This document shows, in pieces, positions 1 to 8,790 of a stretch of 64,000 bases of DNA. The notes beneath the pieces were generated by a model. The model saw only the letters and a list, made by a program, of their open reading frames with translations, had not been told where the DNA came from and made no database searches. The position numbers were made by a program, and so were the translations under genes. This DNA is from Anaerolineaceae bacterium (GTDB lineage Bacteria; Chloroflexota; Anaerolineae; Promineifilales; Promineifilaceae). Positions within the stretch are counted from its first letter, which is position 1; each line of letters begins with the position of its first letter. The stretch is taken from positions 62,001 to 126,000 of the forward strand of contig PABI01000005.1 in the NCBI GenBank assembly GCA_002699125.1, read 5' to 3'.

Positions 1-287
1 CCATGAATCCTCAATACATCACCACGGATGAGGTTCCAACCGAAGAGCTTGATCGCGAAACAGAGGTGCTGCGCAACCAGGCCCTGGCTGAAGGCAAGCC
101 GGAGCAAGTTGTGGACAAAATTGTCGCTGGCCGGATGAATAAGTTCTATGAAGAGTTTTGTTTGCTGGAGCAGCCGTTTGTGAAGGATGACAAGGTCAAA
201 ATTAAAGACCTGATTACCGACAGCATTCGCAAAACTGGCGAAAACATCGTTGTGCGACGATTTGCCCGCTACGAATTGGGTGAATAA
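1..287 (+). CDS. tsf: Elongation factor Ts, C-terminal part (cut by window edge)
   Basis: This is the last 95 or so residues of EF-Ts, the exchange factor that recharges EF-Tu with GTP. The frame is open from the first base. The apparent ATG at position 3 lies in the conserved internal AMNPQYI stretch, so it is not the start. The C-terminal dimerisation region ending VVRRFARYELGE is typical. The gene is followed by a strong terminator and then pyrH, the usual rpsB-tsf-pyrH-frr order of many bacteria. The identification is firm; the missing N-terminus is simply outside the window. Confidence 0.95.
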   Translation, partial: MNPQYITTDEVPTEELDRETEVLRNQALAEGKPEQVVDKIVAGRMNKFYEEFCLLEQPFVKDDKVKIKDLITDSIRKTGENIVVRRFARYELGE

Positions 288-312
288 GCAAAGTTTTGTT
301 TAAGTTTCTTGG

Positions 313-344
313 AACGGGGCGCTCAATTGAGCGCCCCGTTTTTT
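313..344 (+). terminator. Rho-independent terminator after tsf
   Basis: A perfect 28-bp palindrome with arms AACGGGGCGCTCAA and TTGAGCGCCCCGTT is followed directly by a T run. It lies 25 nt after the tsf stop and ends tsf transcription ahead of pyrH. Confidence 0.9.
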
Positions 345-376
345 AACTGCCTGTAGTAAAATTGGAGGCAAGTCGT

Positions 377-1096
377 ATGTCATCAATTCGATACAACCGT
401 GTTCTATTAAAGATGGGGGGTGAGGCGCTGGCGGGTCCTAATGGATATGGGATTGATCCCACCAGAGCCACAGAAGTCGCTCAAATTGTAAAAGACGTTT
501 ACGATTTAGGCGTTCAGGTTGCCATTGTGATTGGCGGCGGCAATTTGTGGCGCGGGTCCGTGGGCAGCGCCATGGGGATGGCGCGTCCTTCGGCTGACCA
601 TATCGGCATGATCGCGACGGTGATGAACGCGCTGGCTTTGCAGGATGCTTTGGAGCGTGCCGGTATTGTGACCAGGGTGCAAACGGCCGTAGAAATGCGC
701 ACCATCGCCGAACCATATATTCGCTTGCGGGCTATGCGCCATTTGGACAAAGGGCGGGTGGTCATTTTTGGCGGGGGAACGGGCAACCCATACTTCACTA
801 CGGATTCTGCCGGGGCTTTGCGCGCGATGGAAATTGGGGCCGATGTACTCATTAAAGCTACCAAAGTAGATGCCATTTATGACGATGATCCGGAAGAAAA
901 CCCAAACGCCACGCGGTTCAAAAAAATATCTTATATTGATTTCTTAAATATGCGGCTGCGGGTGATGGACAGTACGGCCGTTTCCCTCTGTATGGACAAT
1001 GATTTGCCAATTGTGGTATTGAACTTTTGGCAGGAGGACAGCGTTAAGCGGCTGCTTTTGGGCGAGTCCATTGGCACCACAATTTGTAATGTGTGA
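377..1096 (+). CDS. pyrH: UMP kinase
   Basis: Uridylate kinase phosphorylates UMP to UDP with ATP in pyrimidine nucleotide synthesis. The protein has 239 residues, the usual bacterial length, and belongs to the amino-acid-kinase fold. It shows the N-terminal [10 protein letters not shown] phosphate-binding segment, the IGGGNLWRG loop and the [20 protein letters not shown] nucleotide-binding segment. The ATG at 377 is chosen because GGAGG lies eight bases upstream; an in-frame TTG at 362 precedes that ribosome site and is rejected. It follows tsf and precedes frr, a classic translation/growth cluster. Two ACGGCCGT palindromes lie inside the gene. Confidence 0.96.
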   Translation: MSSIRYNRVLLKMGGEALAGPNGYGIDPTRATEVAQIVKDVYDLGVQVAIVIGGGNLWRGSVGSAMGMARPSADHIGMIATVMNALALQDALERAGIVTRVQTAVEMRTIAEPYIRLRAMRHLDKGRVVIFGGGTGNPYFTTDSAGALRAMEIGADVLIKATKVDAIYDDDPEENPNATRFKKISYIDFLNMRLRVMDSTAVSLCMDNDLPIVVLNFWQEDSVKRLLLGESIGTTICNV

Positions 1097-1285
1097 GAAG
1101 TGTCAATAGTCGGTATACTTAGTGCCTGACCGTTTTCAAATTTATTTTCTGATTGTTCCCAGCAAATCATAGAAAAACTTTCGCAAGAGAAGTCAAAATT
1201 TCTTGTGATTTGCCCAAGTAAAAGCCAAACTTGAGCTTGCCTTGTTTCAAAATCTATTTGGCTTTTACACCCGAAGGAGGTTGAG

Positions 1286-1843
1286 ATGATACAGGAGCTT
1301 TTGCATGAGGCTGAAATTCGGATGCGTGGAGCAATTACATCGCTAGATGCAGACATGGCTGGTTACCGCACGGGGCGGGCCTCGCCACAGCTTGTAGAAA
1401 AGCTGGAGGTCGAGATGTATGGTCAGGCCATGAACTTGATTCAGTTGGCCGTTATTTCCGTGCCGGAGCCGCAGCAGTTGGCCATACGGCCGTATGACAC
1501 CAGCGCCATCTCCGCCATCGAGCGGGCCATCATGAAATCCAATCTAGGTCTTACCCCCAACAATGATGGCAAAATCATTCGTCTCAATTTGCCGCGCCTT
1601 ACAGAAGAGCGTCGTCGTGACTTGTCTAAACTTGTGGGTAGTCGTGTGGAAGAAGCCAAAGTGGCTGTGCGCAATGTGCGCCGTGATGCCTTAAACGATC
1701 TGCGTGAATTCAAGAATGAATCGATGATTACGGAGGATGACTTCTTTCGTGGTCAAGATGATTTGCAAGAATTAACTGATAAATATGTGAATGAAATTGA
1801 CGAGTTGGGCAAAGAGAAAATAAAAGAGATTATGGAAGTATAA
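1286..1843 (+). CDS. frr: Ribosome recycling factor
   Basis: RRF splits post-termination ribosomes together with EF-G. The 185-residue length and the all-alpha plus small beta-domain sequence, with LNLPRLTEERRRDLSKLV and the C-terminal helix rich in E and K, match the family closely. AAGGAGG sits eight bases upstream of the ATG, one of the best ribosome sites in the window. The 190-nt gap after pyrH contains an inverted repeat (TAAAAGCCAAA near 1217 and TTTGGCTTTTA near 1257) that could form a leader stem; its role is unknown. Confidence 0.96.
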   Translation: MIQELLHEAEIRMRGAITSLDADMAGYRTGRASPQLVEKLEVEMYGQAMNLIQLAVISVPEPQQLAIRPYDTSAISAIERAIMKSNLGLTPNNDGKIIRLNLPRLTEERRRDLSKLVGSRVEEAKVAVRNVRRDALNDLREFKNESMITEDDFFRGQDDLQELTDKYVNEIDELGKEKIKEIMEV

Positions 1844-1850
1844 AAAAAGT

Positions 1851-2588
1851 ATGTCAAACCACGAGAAGCCCCTAGATTTAGAACCTTATCAAATTCCGCA
1901 GCATGTTGCCATTATTATGGATGGCAACGGCCGTTGGGCAGGGAAACGTAACTTGCCCAGACATGCGGGCCATCGTGCCGGGGCTGAGAATCTACGGCGG
2001 ATTATCAATGCCAGCGTTGAATTTGGCATTAAAATCCTCACAATTTATGCATTCTCCACCGAAAATTGGGGCCGGCCAGAGAGAGAAGTGCGGGCGTTGA
2101 TGAAAATTATCGCTCGCGTGCTAGACCAGGAGCTGGAGGAGCTGCATGATCAAGGCGTATGCCTGCACCACCTGGGCGACATGACCGGCGTGGAGCAGGA
2201 TTTACAAGACAAAGTTCATAAAGCGCTTGAGCTGACCAAGAACAACGATCGACTCATTCTCAATGTTGCTTTTAACTATGGTGGACGGGCTGAAATATTG
2301 CACGCCGTGCGCCAAATGTTGGCCGACCAAATTCCGCCGGAATCGTTAACAGATAGCCTGTTCAGCTCATATCTATTCACCCGAGGTTTACCTGATCCCG
2401 ATTTAGTCATTCGCACCAGCGGCGAATTGCGCATTAGCAACTTTCTTATCTGGCAGGCAGCATATTCAGAGTTTTATCCAACGCCGGTTTACTGGCCAGA
2501 CTTTGGCCGTGAAGAGCTGTATGAGGCAATCGTGGCCTTCAATCAGCGAGAGCGCCGCTTTGGTTTGGTGACAGAGAATTCATCGTAG
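1851..2588 (+). CDS. uppS: Isoprenyl transferase (undecaprenyl diphosphate synthase)
   Basis: This cis-prenyltransferase condenses isopentenyl diphosphate onto farnesyl diphosphate to make the C55 lipid carrier for cell-wall precursors. At 245 residues it is of normal length. It shows the catalytic IMDGNGRWA box with Asp24, the HRAGAENLRR segment and the C-terminal RTSGELRISNFLIWQ and YSEFYPTPVYWP motifs that define the family. It begins seven bases after frr, so the genes are surely cotranscribed; the ribosome site is weak (GGAAG). cdsA follows, giving the widespread frr-uppS-cdsA order. Confidence 0.95.
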   Translation: MSNHEKPLDLEPYQIPQHVAIIMDGNGRWAGKRNLPRHAGHRAGAENLRRIINASVEFGIKILTIYAFSTENWGRPEREVRALMKIIARVLDQELEELHDQGVCLHHLGDMTGVEQDLQDKVHKALELTKNNDRLILNVAFNYGGRAEILHAVRQMLADQIPPESLTDSLFSSYLFTRGLPDPDLVIRTSGELRISNFLIWQAAYSEFYPTPVYWPDFGREELYEAIVAFNQRERRFGLVTENSS

Positions 2589-2636
2589 GCGTCGGATGTT
2601 TTTTGCATACGGCCGTCACGCTTTCGCCTAAAAATT

Positions 2637-3452
2637 ATGTTTCTACAGCGTGCCTTAATTACCCTTACCCTCGGTCCACTTGCCCTTTATCTTATTTATC
2701 TTGGTGGTTTTTTCTACTTTATCCCCCTGGCTATTATTTTGTTACTTGCCTCATTAGAATATAGCCAGATTGTGCAAAAAATTGGCTGGCACACGCCACC
2801 GTTCCTGCTTGTTCCCATTGTTGCCATTCAATGGATATTGGCCCGATGGCCAGAGCCAACTTTATTTGGTCCTTTGCTTTTGCTTAGTCTGCTCATAGTC
2901 ACGGCCTTTACCCTGTGGCAATATGAAATGAGAAGCAGCCAGACTGTACCGGCAAACTGGTTTGCCACTGTGGCCGGGCTTGTTTTGTTTGGTTGGGTTT
3001 GCGGCCACTTTTTCCGCCTGCGCACATTGCCAGACATGGCCTGGCAATGGACCATGCTGGCCATGCTAAGCACCTGGATTGCTGATTCCGGGGCTTATTT
3101 GGTGGGTCGGTTTGTGGCCGGCAGGATTATCTTTGGCAAACATGCGCTTTCGCCCCGCCTGAGTCCCAACAAAACGGTAGAAGGTTTTTTGGGCGGTGTC
3201 GTTCTGGGCACGGTGTTTACAGTGCTGATTGGTTCCTGGTTGGGGATTGATTATTTGCCGGCCCTGCTGCTTGGTCTATTGGTCTCAACCATTGGCACCG
3301 TTGGGGATTTAGGCATATCTCTGCTTAAGCGTGAGGCTGGTGTTAAGGATTCTGGCGCATTATTTCCAGGACATGGCGGTGCTTTAGACCGTATAGATTC
3401 CCTAATGTGGACTGTCGCAATTGCTTATTATTTGGCCCTGTTATTTTTGTAA
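2637..3452 (+). CDS. cdsA: Phosphatidate cytidylyltransferase
   Basis: CDP-diglyceride synthase activates phosphatidic acid with CTP for phospholipid synthesis in the cytoplasmic membrane. The 271-residue protein is built of about seven hydrophobic segments. Near residues 226-253 it carries the family signature: SLLKREAGVKDSG, then PGHGGALDRIDS, which holds the conserved metal-binding aspartates. The upstream SPNKTVEGFLGG motif is also typical. It lies 48 bp after uppS. In many bacteria dxr and rseP follow; here fbp follows instead. Confidence 0.95.
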   Translation: MFLQRALITLTLGPLALYLIYLGGFFYFIPLAIILLLASLEYSQIVQKIGWHTPPFLLVPIVAIQWILARWPEPTLFGPLLLLSLLIVTAFTLWQYEMRSSQTVPANWFATVAGLVLFGWVCGHFFRLRTLPDMAWQWTMLAMLSTWIADSGAYLVGRFVAGRIIFGKHALSPRLSPNKTVEGFLGGVVLGTVFTVLIGSWLGIDYLPALLLGLLVSTIGTVGDLGISLLKREAGVKDSGALFPGHGGALDRIDSLMWTVAIAYYLALLFL

Positions 3453-3537
3453 AAATAGCAAAGCAAACAATCCCACAAAAACCGTTTGCTTACAGCTTTC
3501 ATTTTCCCACTTTTAGAACCGTGTATGGAGGTAACTC

Positions 3538-4572
3538 ATGTCTAAGATTGTGACAATTGAGCGCTTTATTTTAGAGTACCAGCCAGATTATGCGCGTGGT
3601 GAGTTCACAAATCTTCTCTATGACATTGCCCTTGCGGCCAAAGTCATTGCCCATAAAACAAACCGGGCTGGATTGACCGATATTTTGGGGCGCGCCGGAG
3701 CTACTAATATTCAGGGCGAGCAGCAGCAAAAGCTGGACGTCTTTGCTGATGACATCATTTTTCGTGTTTGTGATCACACCGGTCGGTTGTGCGCCATGGC
3801 TTCCGAAGAACGGGAAGAGATTATCTGTATTCCTGAGCAGTTCAAAAAAGGCTCGTATGTTTTAGTGTATGATCCGCTTGATGGGTCTTCGAACATCGAT
3901 GTAAATGTGAGTATTGGCACCATTTTTGGCATTTATCGTTGTGTCGATTGGGATTTGCGCGGGCGTGAAGAGGATGTGCTGCAAGCCGGTCGGAAGTTGG
4001 TAGCAGCTGGCTATGTACTGTATGGTTCCAGCACAATGTTGGTCTATACGACAGGGCAGGGCGTCCATGGATTTACCCTGGATCCTGAACTGGGCGAATT
4101 TTTATTATCACATGAGAACATGCGTTTACCAGATCCGCCGGCCTATTACAGCGTAAATCATGCTTATTATCATCGGTGGTCCCCGGCGGTGCAGCGTTAC
4201 ATGCGCTGGTTGCAGGGCAGTGAAGGCGAAGAGGAGCATGCCAAACCTTTATCTTTTCGCTACATTGGGTCATTAGTTGCGGATTTCCATCGGAACTTGC
4301 TGCGCGGCGGCATTTTTTGCTATCCGGCAGAAACAAAAAAGCCAAATGGCAAAATTCGCCTTTTGTACGAAGCGAATCCTTTAGCTTTCCTCATTGAGCA
4401 GGCTGGAGGATATGCCTCTGATGGTGCCAATTCTGTTCTGGACATTGAACCGACGGAGCTGCATCAAAGGACGCCATTTTATGCGGGTAATCGCTCTTTG
4501 GTTTACCAATTGGAACGGTATTTACGGGAAGAGGCTGGGCAGCCTGTTTCAGACCTGGTAAGTGGTGGTTAA
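3538..4572 (+). CDS. fbp: Class I fructose-1,6-bisphosphatase
   Basis: The enzyme hydrolyses fructose 1,6-bisphosphate to fructose 6-phosphate in gluconeogenesis or a reductive pentose phosphate cycle. The 344-residue length fits class I. Metal-binding residues are visible in SEEREE and in [13 protein letters not shown] near residues 110-122, and the substrate-binding segment [17 protein letters not shown] is intact. GGAGG precedes the ATG by about six bases. There is an inverted repeat AGCAAAC/GTTTGCT in the gap after cdsA. It is the last gene before the rho leader. No ACGGCCGT octamer lies in this conserved gene. Confidence 0.96.
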   Translation: MSKIVTIERFILEYQPDYARGEFTNLLYDIALAAKVIAHKTNRAGLTDILGRAGATNIQGEQQQKLDVFADDIIFRVCDHTGRLCAMASEEREEIICIPEQFKKGSYVLVYDPLDGSSNIDVNVSIGTIFGIYRCVDWDLRGREEDVLQAGRKLVAAGYVLYGSSTMLVYTTGQGVHGFTLDPELGEFLLSHENMRLPDPPAYYSVNHAYYHRWSPAVQRYMRWLQGSEGEEEHAKPLSFRYIGSLVADFHRNLLRGGIFCYPAETKKPNGKIRLLYEANPLAFLIEQAGGYASDGANSVLDIEPTELHQRTPFYAGNRSLVYQLERYLREEAGQPVSDLVSGG

Positions 4573-5099
4573 CCGGTATTGCTCTGGAGAGTTGTGGGGA
4601 AACGGCCGTTTCCCCCCGCTATCACCTCTAGTAACAAAATACCAAAAAGTCACCTCAGGTGAACGTTGACGGAGTGTTAAGGCCGTGCTATACTTTTTTC
4701 GCCTATTAGTAGGATGCCTTGTAAACTCCCTAATTTAGACAAATTGAAAGTTAAAATCCATTTAAATTTTTTAGCCTGCACTGTAAATTCCCCTGAATTT
4801 GTGGAAGCCATTTTTAATTATTGATCATTTCAACTGCTAGTGAGAATAGAATACTTAAGTGACAATGAATGTTGGCGCCTTCGCAAAAAGGCGAACAGGT
4901 ATAGCATAAACTTACACCAACCCTGTCTGATATCATTGGAATCAGTACAACTTCATGCTTAATCCCAAATCAATTGTACAAGCAATAAACCTAAATTTAC
5001 ATCGATAAAATATGAATTCGTCTGTTACGCTATTGTGGCTGGCAGACTGAATGCCACGTGCTTAACGAGCACAAATTTGTTTGACGTGGAGAAACCTGT
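4573..5099 (+). other. Intergenic region and rho leader
   Basis: These 527 bp contain no credible gene. A 20-bp perfect palindrome built on AAACGGCCGTTT lies at 4596-4615. A good promoter is at 4666-4694, so about 400 nt of untranslated leader would precede rho. The leader is AT-rich and holds a hairpin with arms CGCCTT and AAGGCG near 4877-4894. A long leader fits autogenous control of rho, which is known in other bacteria, but the mechanism here is not visible. Confidence 0.6.
4666..4694 (+). promoter_or_regulatory. Sigma-70-type promoter for rho
   Basis: A TTGACG -35 box at 4666-4671 and a TATACT -10 box at 4689-4694 are separated by exactly 17 bp. The predicted transcript starts near 4701 and would have an approximately 400-nt leader before rho. 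Confidence 0.7.
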
Positions 5100-6377
5100 A
5101 TGGATATTGGCGAATTAGAATCAAAAAAGATTACTGAACTGCGCGAGATGGCCAAAGAGATGGAAATTCCTGGCTTTAGCACCATGAAAAAGCAAGGTCT
5201 TGTCTATGAGATATTACGGGCCAATGCCCAATCGCAAGGCTACGATTTTCGCGGCGGTGTATTAGAGATCGTAGACGATGATAAACAAACGATGGGCTTT
5301 TTACGGGCTAAGAATTATTTACCCGGCCCGGATGATATTTATGTTTCCAATTCTCAAATTCGCCGCCTGGGGCTGCGCACAGGTGACTGGGTTATGGGTC
5401 AGGTGCGGGCACCGAAAGATAACGAGAAATATTTCAGCCTGCTGCGTGTAGAATCTGTCAACGGCTTAAGTCCTGATTTAGCCAAGAAGCGTCCCCGCTA
5501 CGAATCTTTAACCCCCATTTTCCCAGATCAAAAATTAAAACTAGAAACCCAGCCAAATATTTTATCGACACGTTTGCTGGATTTAGTTGCACCCATTGGT
5601 CGTGGCCAGCGTGGTTTGATTGTGTCACCGCCCAAAGCGGGTAAAACAACCGTATTGAAGGAGATTGCCAACGGCGTCTCAGCCAATTATCCTGACGTGC
5701 ATTTGATGGTGGTATTGATTGGTGAACGGCCGGAAGAAGTAACGGACATGGACCGCTCCATCGACGGTGAGGTGATTAGCTCTACCTTTGATGAGCCAGT
5801 TCGTCAGCATTGTAAGGTGGCGGAAATGGCTTTGGAACGGGCCAAGCGTCTGGTGGAAGGAGGTCGTGATGTGGTTATTTTGCTGGACTCCATCACCCGA
5901 TTGGCACGTGGTTATAACCTGACGGTCTCACCAAGCGGTCGTACACTATCTGGTGGTCTTGATCCGACAGCTTTGTACCCGCCCAAACGCTTTTTTGGTG
6001 CGGCGCGTAACTTGGAGTTTGGTGGCAGCCTGACGATCATCGGTACCTGTCTGGTAGATACCGGCAGCCGTATGGATGACGTGATTTACGAGGAATTCAA
6101 GGGTACCGGTAATATGGAACTGCTCCTGAGCCGTCGTTTGCAGGAACGCCGCGTCTTCCCCGCCTTTGATATTGAGCGGTCCAGCACCCGCCGCGAAGAT
6201 TTACTGCTCTCTGGCGACGAATTACAGCGCGTATACATGATGCGCCGCATGTTGGGCCATCTCATGGATACCCCTGGCTACGACATTAGCAGCGCCACTG
6301 CCGCCGTAATGGAACGTCTGCGCGGTACCAAGACCAACTATGAATTCCTGGAAACTTTAACCAAAGATATGATGTAA
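5100..6377 (+). CDS. rho: Transcription termination factor Rho
   Basis: Rho is the hexameric RNA helicase that ends transcription at unstructured, C-rich RNA. The 425-residue protein has the N-terminal helical Rho_N segment (residues 1-45), an OSB-type RNA-binding domain including GDWVMGQVR, a Walker A motif SPPKAGKTT near residue 177 and Walker B VVILLDS near 258. The Q- and R-loop region [18 protein letters not shown] is intact. The ATG at 5100 has GGAG about nine bases upstream. A terminator follows closely. No ACGGCCGT octamer lies in this gene, in contrast to its neighbours. Confidence 0.97.
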   Translation: MDIGELESKKITELREMAKEMEIPGFSTMKKQGLVYEILRANAQSQGYDFRGGVLEIVDDDKQTMGFLRAKNYLPGPDDIYVSNSQIRRLGLRTGDWVMGQVRAPKDNEKYFSLLRVESVNGLSPDLAKKRPRYESLTPIFPDQKLKLETQPNILSTRLLDLVAPIGRGQRGLIVSPPKAGKTTVLKEIANGVSANYPDVHLMVVLIGERPEEVTDMDRSIDGEVISSTFDEPVRQHCKVAEMALERAKRLVEGGRDVVILLDSITRLARGYNLTVSPSGRTLSGGLDPTALYPPKRFFGAARNLEFGGSLTIIGTCLVDTGSRMDDVIYEEFKGTGNMELLLSRRLQERRVFPAFDIERSSTRREDLLLSGDELQRVYMMRRMLGHLMDTPGYDISSATAAVMERLRGTKTNYEFLETLTKDMM

Positions 6378-6411
6378 TTCAGGTCGCATAGAACGTGAAT
6401 GAACTGTAAGA

Positions 6412-6439
6412 AAACGGGTCTGGCAACAGGCCCGTTTTT
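6412..6439 (+). terminator. Rho-independent terminator after rho
   Basis: Arms AAACGGGTCTG and CAGGCCCGTTT pair over 11 bp with one G-U pair around a GCAA tetraloop, followed by Ts. It lies 35 nt after the rho stop. Confidence 0.88.
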
Positions 6440-6479
6440 GCTGTGGGCGGGCTTTGTGATAGCATCCTGTGCTTGAGCT

Positions 6480-7553
6480 ATGAACAATGAGCAGCGTTTT
6501 TGGCACCGCTTGAGCGGGCATCTTATATTGGCAGGGGGCGCATTAATTTTAATTGCACTGGGGCAGTTTCAATGGGGAACTGCGGCTGAATCAACTGAGC
6601 CGATGGTTACGGCCGTTTCCACCCCACAACCCATCGCTGAAGCAGAAGAAACAGAAGCAACTCCCACCCCACTTCCCCAAGGCCCGCTGCCCGTCATTAA
6701 TGACAACAGCCTGGCCCCGCTGCCCAATCCCCGTACTTACCAGACCAAATTGCCCGCCCACGATTTTCAGATGCACGAGGTAGCCCGCGGCGAAACACCC
6801 AACATCATTGCCGACCAGTATGGGATTTCGGCCGATACACTGTTGGGCGGTAATACCTGGCTCAGTCAGGAATCCAACCAGCTTCAGGTGGGAGCACAGT
6901 TGGTGATCTTGCCGGTGAACGGCGTGCTGCACAAAGTGCGCGCTGGAGAAACGATTGAAAGTATTGCCGAATTGTATCAGGTTCCGGCAGCCGACATCAT
7001 TGCTTACGAGCCGAACAATTTGGAGTTTCCTTTTTACCGGCTGGTACCAGAGTCTGAACTGGTGATTCCAGGGGCATCAATTGGGCAATTCTACTTTACA
7101 GCGCCTAAGTCGGTAGCGACCAATGCGGCGGGAGAGCCGCAGTGGAAGGTGTTTGGCACGGGAACGTATATTTGGCCGACAAACGGCCGTTGCATCACCC
7201 AATTTTATAACGGTTTTCATCCGGCCATCGATGTCTCTTCCAGCGAAGGGGCGCCAGTTTATGCTTCGGATACCGGCACCGTCACCTACGCCAGCTTTGC
7301 CTCAGGCACTTATTACGATTACGGTAACTTGATTGTCATCAATCACGGCAATGGGTTTGAGACATTTTACGCCCATCTGAGCAGCATTGGCGTTTTTCCT
7401 GGCCAGACGGTGACCCAGGGAGAGCTTATCGGCTTTACCGGCAATACGGGCCGCTCCAGCGGCCCGCACATCCACTTTGAGATCCGCGACAATGATTTTC
7501 GCACCAACCCGCTGGACCGTCTCGGCGGCGGTTACCAGAACTGCGTTGGTTGA
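6480..7553 (+). CDS. LysM and M23 peptidase-domain protein, membrane-anchored (copy 1)
   Basis: This is a predicted envelope protein that binds and trims peptidoglycan. The 357 residues begin with a hydrophobic anchor (about 14-32), then a Pro/Thr/Glu-rich linker, two LysM repeats (about 98-145 and 148-200, e.g. HEVARGETPNIIADQYGI and HKVRAGETIESIAELYQV) and a C-terminal M23 domain. Zinc ligands are present: His and Asp in GFHPAIDV near 246-250, and HIHFE near 330. Thus, unlike divisome activators such as EnvC, it should be an active endopeptidase. A tandem paralogue follows after an inverted repeat. The ribosome site is weak. Confidence 0.9.
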   Translation: MNNEQRFWHRLSGHLILAGGALILIALGQFQWGTAAESTEPMVTAVSTPQPIAEAEETEATPTPLPQGPLPVINDNSLAPLPNPRTYQTKLPAHDFQMHEVARGETPNIIADQYGISADTLLGGNTWLSQESNQLQVGAQLVILPVNGVLHKVRAGETIESIAELYQVPAADIIAYEPNNLEFPFYRLVPESELVIPGASIGQFYFTAPKSVATNAAGEPQWKVFGTGTYIWPTNGRCITQFYNGFHPAIDVSSSEGAPVYASDTGTVTYASFASGTYYDYGNLIVINHGNGFETFYAHLSSIGVFPGQTVTQGELIGFTGNTGRSSGPHIHFEIRDNDFRTNPLDRLGGGYQNCVG

Positions 7554-7566
7554 TCAATCACAGCCA

Positions 7567-7622
7567 TTTCCCCGGAAACTGCAAACCTGTTTGCCGCTTG
7601 ATGCTGGAAGTTTCCGGGGAAA
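7567..7622 (+). repeat. Inverted repeat between the two M23 genes
   Basis: Arms TTTCCCCGGAAACT (7567-7580) and the reverse complement (7609-7622) enclose a nested hairpin GCAAAC/GTTTGC. There is no T tail, so it may be a processing or attenuation structure rather than a simple terminator. It ends 12 bp before the next gene's start. Confidence 0.65.
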
Positions 7623-7634
7623 TTTGCTTGAGAT

Positions 7635-8702
7635 ATGAGTATTGTTATGAGCAAATTTGAACCAATCTGGCGGCGTTTCCAAGGGCATATGGTCATTGTG
7701 GGCATCGCTTTACTAATTTTATTGATATGGCGCTTCGGGCTGCGGCCCAGTATTGTGGCTGTGGCGGAGGGTGATGGGGGGGATACGGCCGTTTCCCTCG
7801 CCGCCACCAGTGAACCAGACGCCACCCGCGATCCACTCCAGTTTGGCACCGGCGAGCTGCCTGTGTTAGACGACAGCAGCCTGGCCCCGGCACCTAATCC
7901 ACACACGTTTGAAGGCACCCTGCCTCAACACGAATTCATCACCCACACCGTGGTGCGCGGCGAAACCCCCAACGGCATCGCTGAACAGTACGGCATCGAG
8001 CCGGAGACCATTTTGGGGGGTAATCCCCGCCTCAGTGAAGAGTCTAGCCTGCTGCAAGTTGGGACTGAGTTGATTATTTTGCCCATTGACGGTGTTTTGC
8101 ACGATGTACAGCCGGGCGACACGCTGGAAAGCGTCTCCGAGCAGTACGGCATCCCCACCGAAGAGATCATCGCTTACGAGCCAAATAACCTGGAGTTCCC
8201 CTACCGCCTACAGCCCGACACCCAGATTATGGTTCCTGGTGCTGTGCGCGAGCTGTTTGTCTGGACCCCGCCCGATCTTTCCTCTGTGGGTGGTACTTCT
8301 GTAGAAGGTGGCAGCGTGCGGCCTGTTATTGTGGGGACGGGTACGTTTATCTTCCCCGTTAATTCGCGGAACTACACACAATTCTTCTGGTATGGGCATC
8401 CCGGTTTAGATATTGCCTTGCCGGAGGGTTCGGCCGTTTACGCCTCTGACACAGGCACAGTAACCTTTGCCGGTTGGAATGTGTACGGTTACGGCAACCT
8501 GATCGTCGTCAACCACGGCAACGGTTACGAAACTTTCTACGGCCATCTCAGCAGCTTCAACGTGACGCCGGGGCAGATTGTGTATCAGGGGAACGTGATT
8601 GGCGGTACGGGCAACACCGGCAACTCCTCCGGCCCGCATATTCACTTCGAGATTCGCATCAACAACAACCGGGACAATCCGTGTTGGTACATCGGTTGTT
8701 AG
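7635..8702 (+). CDS. LysM and M23 peptidase-domain protein, membrane-anchored (copy 2)
   Basis: This is a 355-residue tandem paralogue of the preceding gene with the same order: N-terminal membrane anchor (residues 20-37), acidic linker, two LysM repeats (HTVVRGETPNGIAEQYGI, HDVQPGDTLESVSEQYGI) and an M23 domain. The zinc residues are retained in YGHPGLDIA near 254 and HIHFE near 334. The start could be ATG 7635 or ATG 7647; neither has a clear ribosome site. The shared phrases DDSSLAPAPNPHTFEGTLPQHEF and DNSLAPLPNPRTY show that the two genes arose by duplication. The role is cell-wall turnover by inference. Confidence 0.9.
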   Translation: MSIVMSKFEPIWRRFQGHMVIVGIALLILLIWRFGLRPSIVAVAEGDGGDTAVSLAATSEPDATRDPLQFGTGELPVLDDSSLAPAPNPHTFEGTLPQHEFITHTVVRGETPNGIAEQYGIEPETILGGNPRLSEESSLLQVGTELIILPIDGVLHDVQPGDTLESVSEQYGIPTEEIIAYEPNNLEFPYRLQPDTQIMVPGAVRELFVWTPPDLSSVGGTSVEGGSVRPVIVGTGTFIFPVNSRNYTQFFWYGHPGLDIALPEGSAVYASDTGTVTFAGWNVYGYGNLIVVNHGNGYETFYGHLSSFNVTPGQIVYQGNVIGGTGNTGNSSGPHIHFEIRINNNRDNPCWYIGC

Positions 8703-8721
8703 CACTGGTAATCGGTTATCC

Positions 8722-8790
8722 GTGGTCGGTAATCGGTAAACAGACGACCGATTGCCGTTCACCGATTACGGATTACCGACTACCGACCAC
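8722..8790. repeat. ACCGATTA-type inverted repeat
   Basis: An 18-nt arm at 8722-8739 (GTGGTCGGTAATCGGTAA) pairs with 8773-8790 with one mismatch; further ACCGATTA units lie between. The right arm overlaps the last codons of the minus-strand rlmN, so the repeat supplies that gene's final residues and stop. A related unit is at about 22815-22830. Confidence 0.75.
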
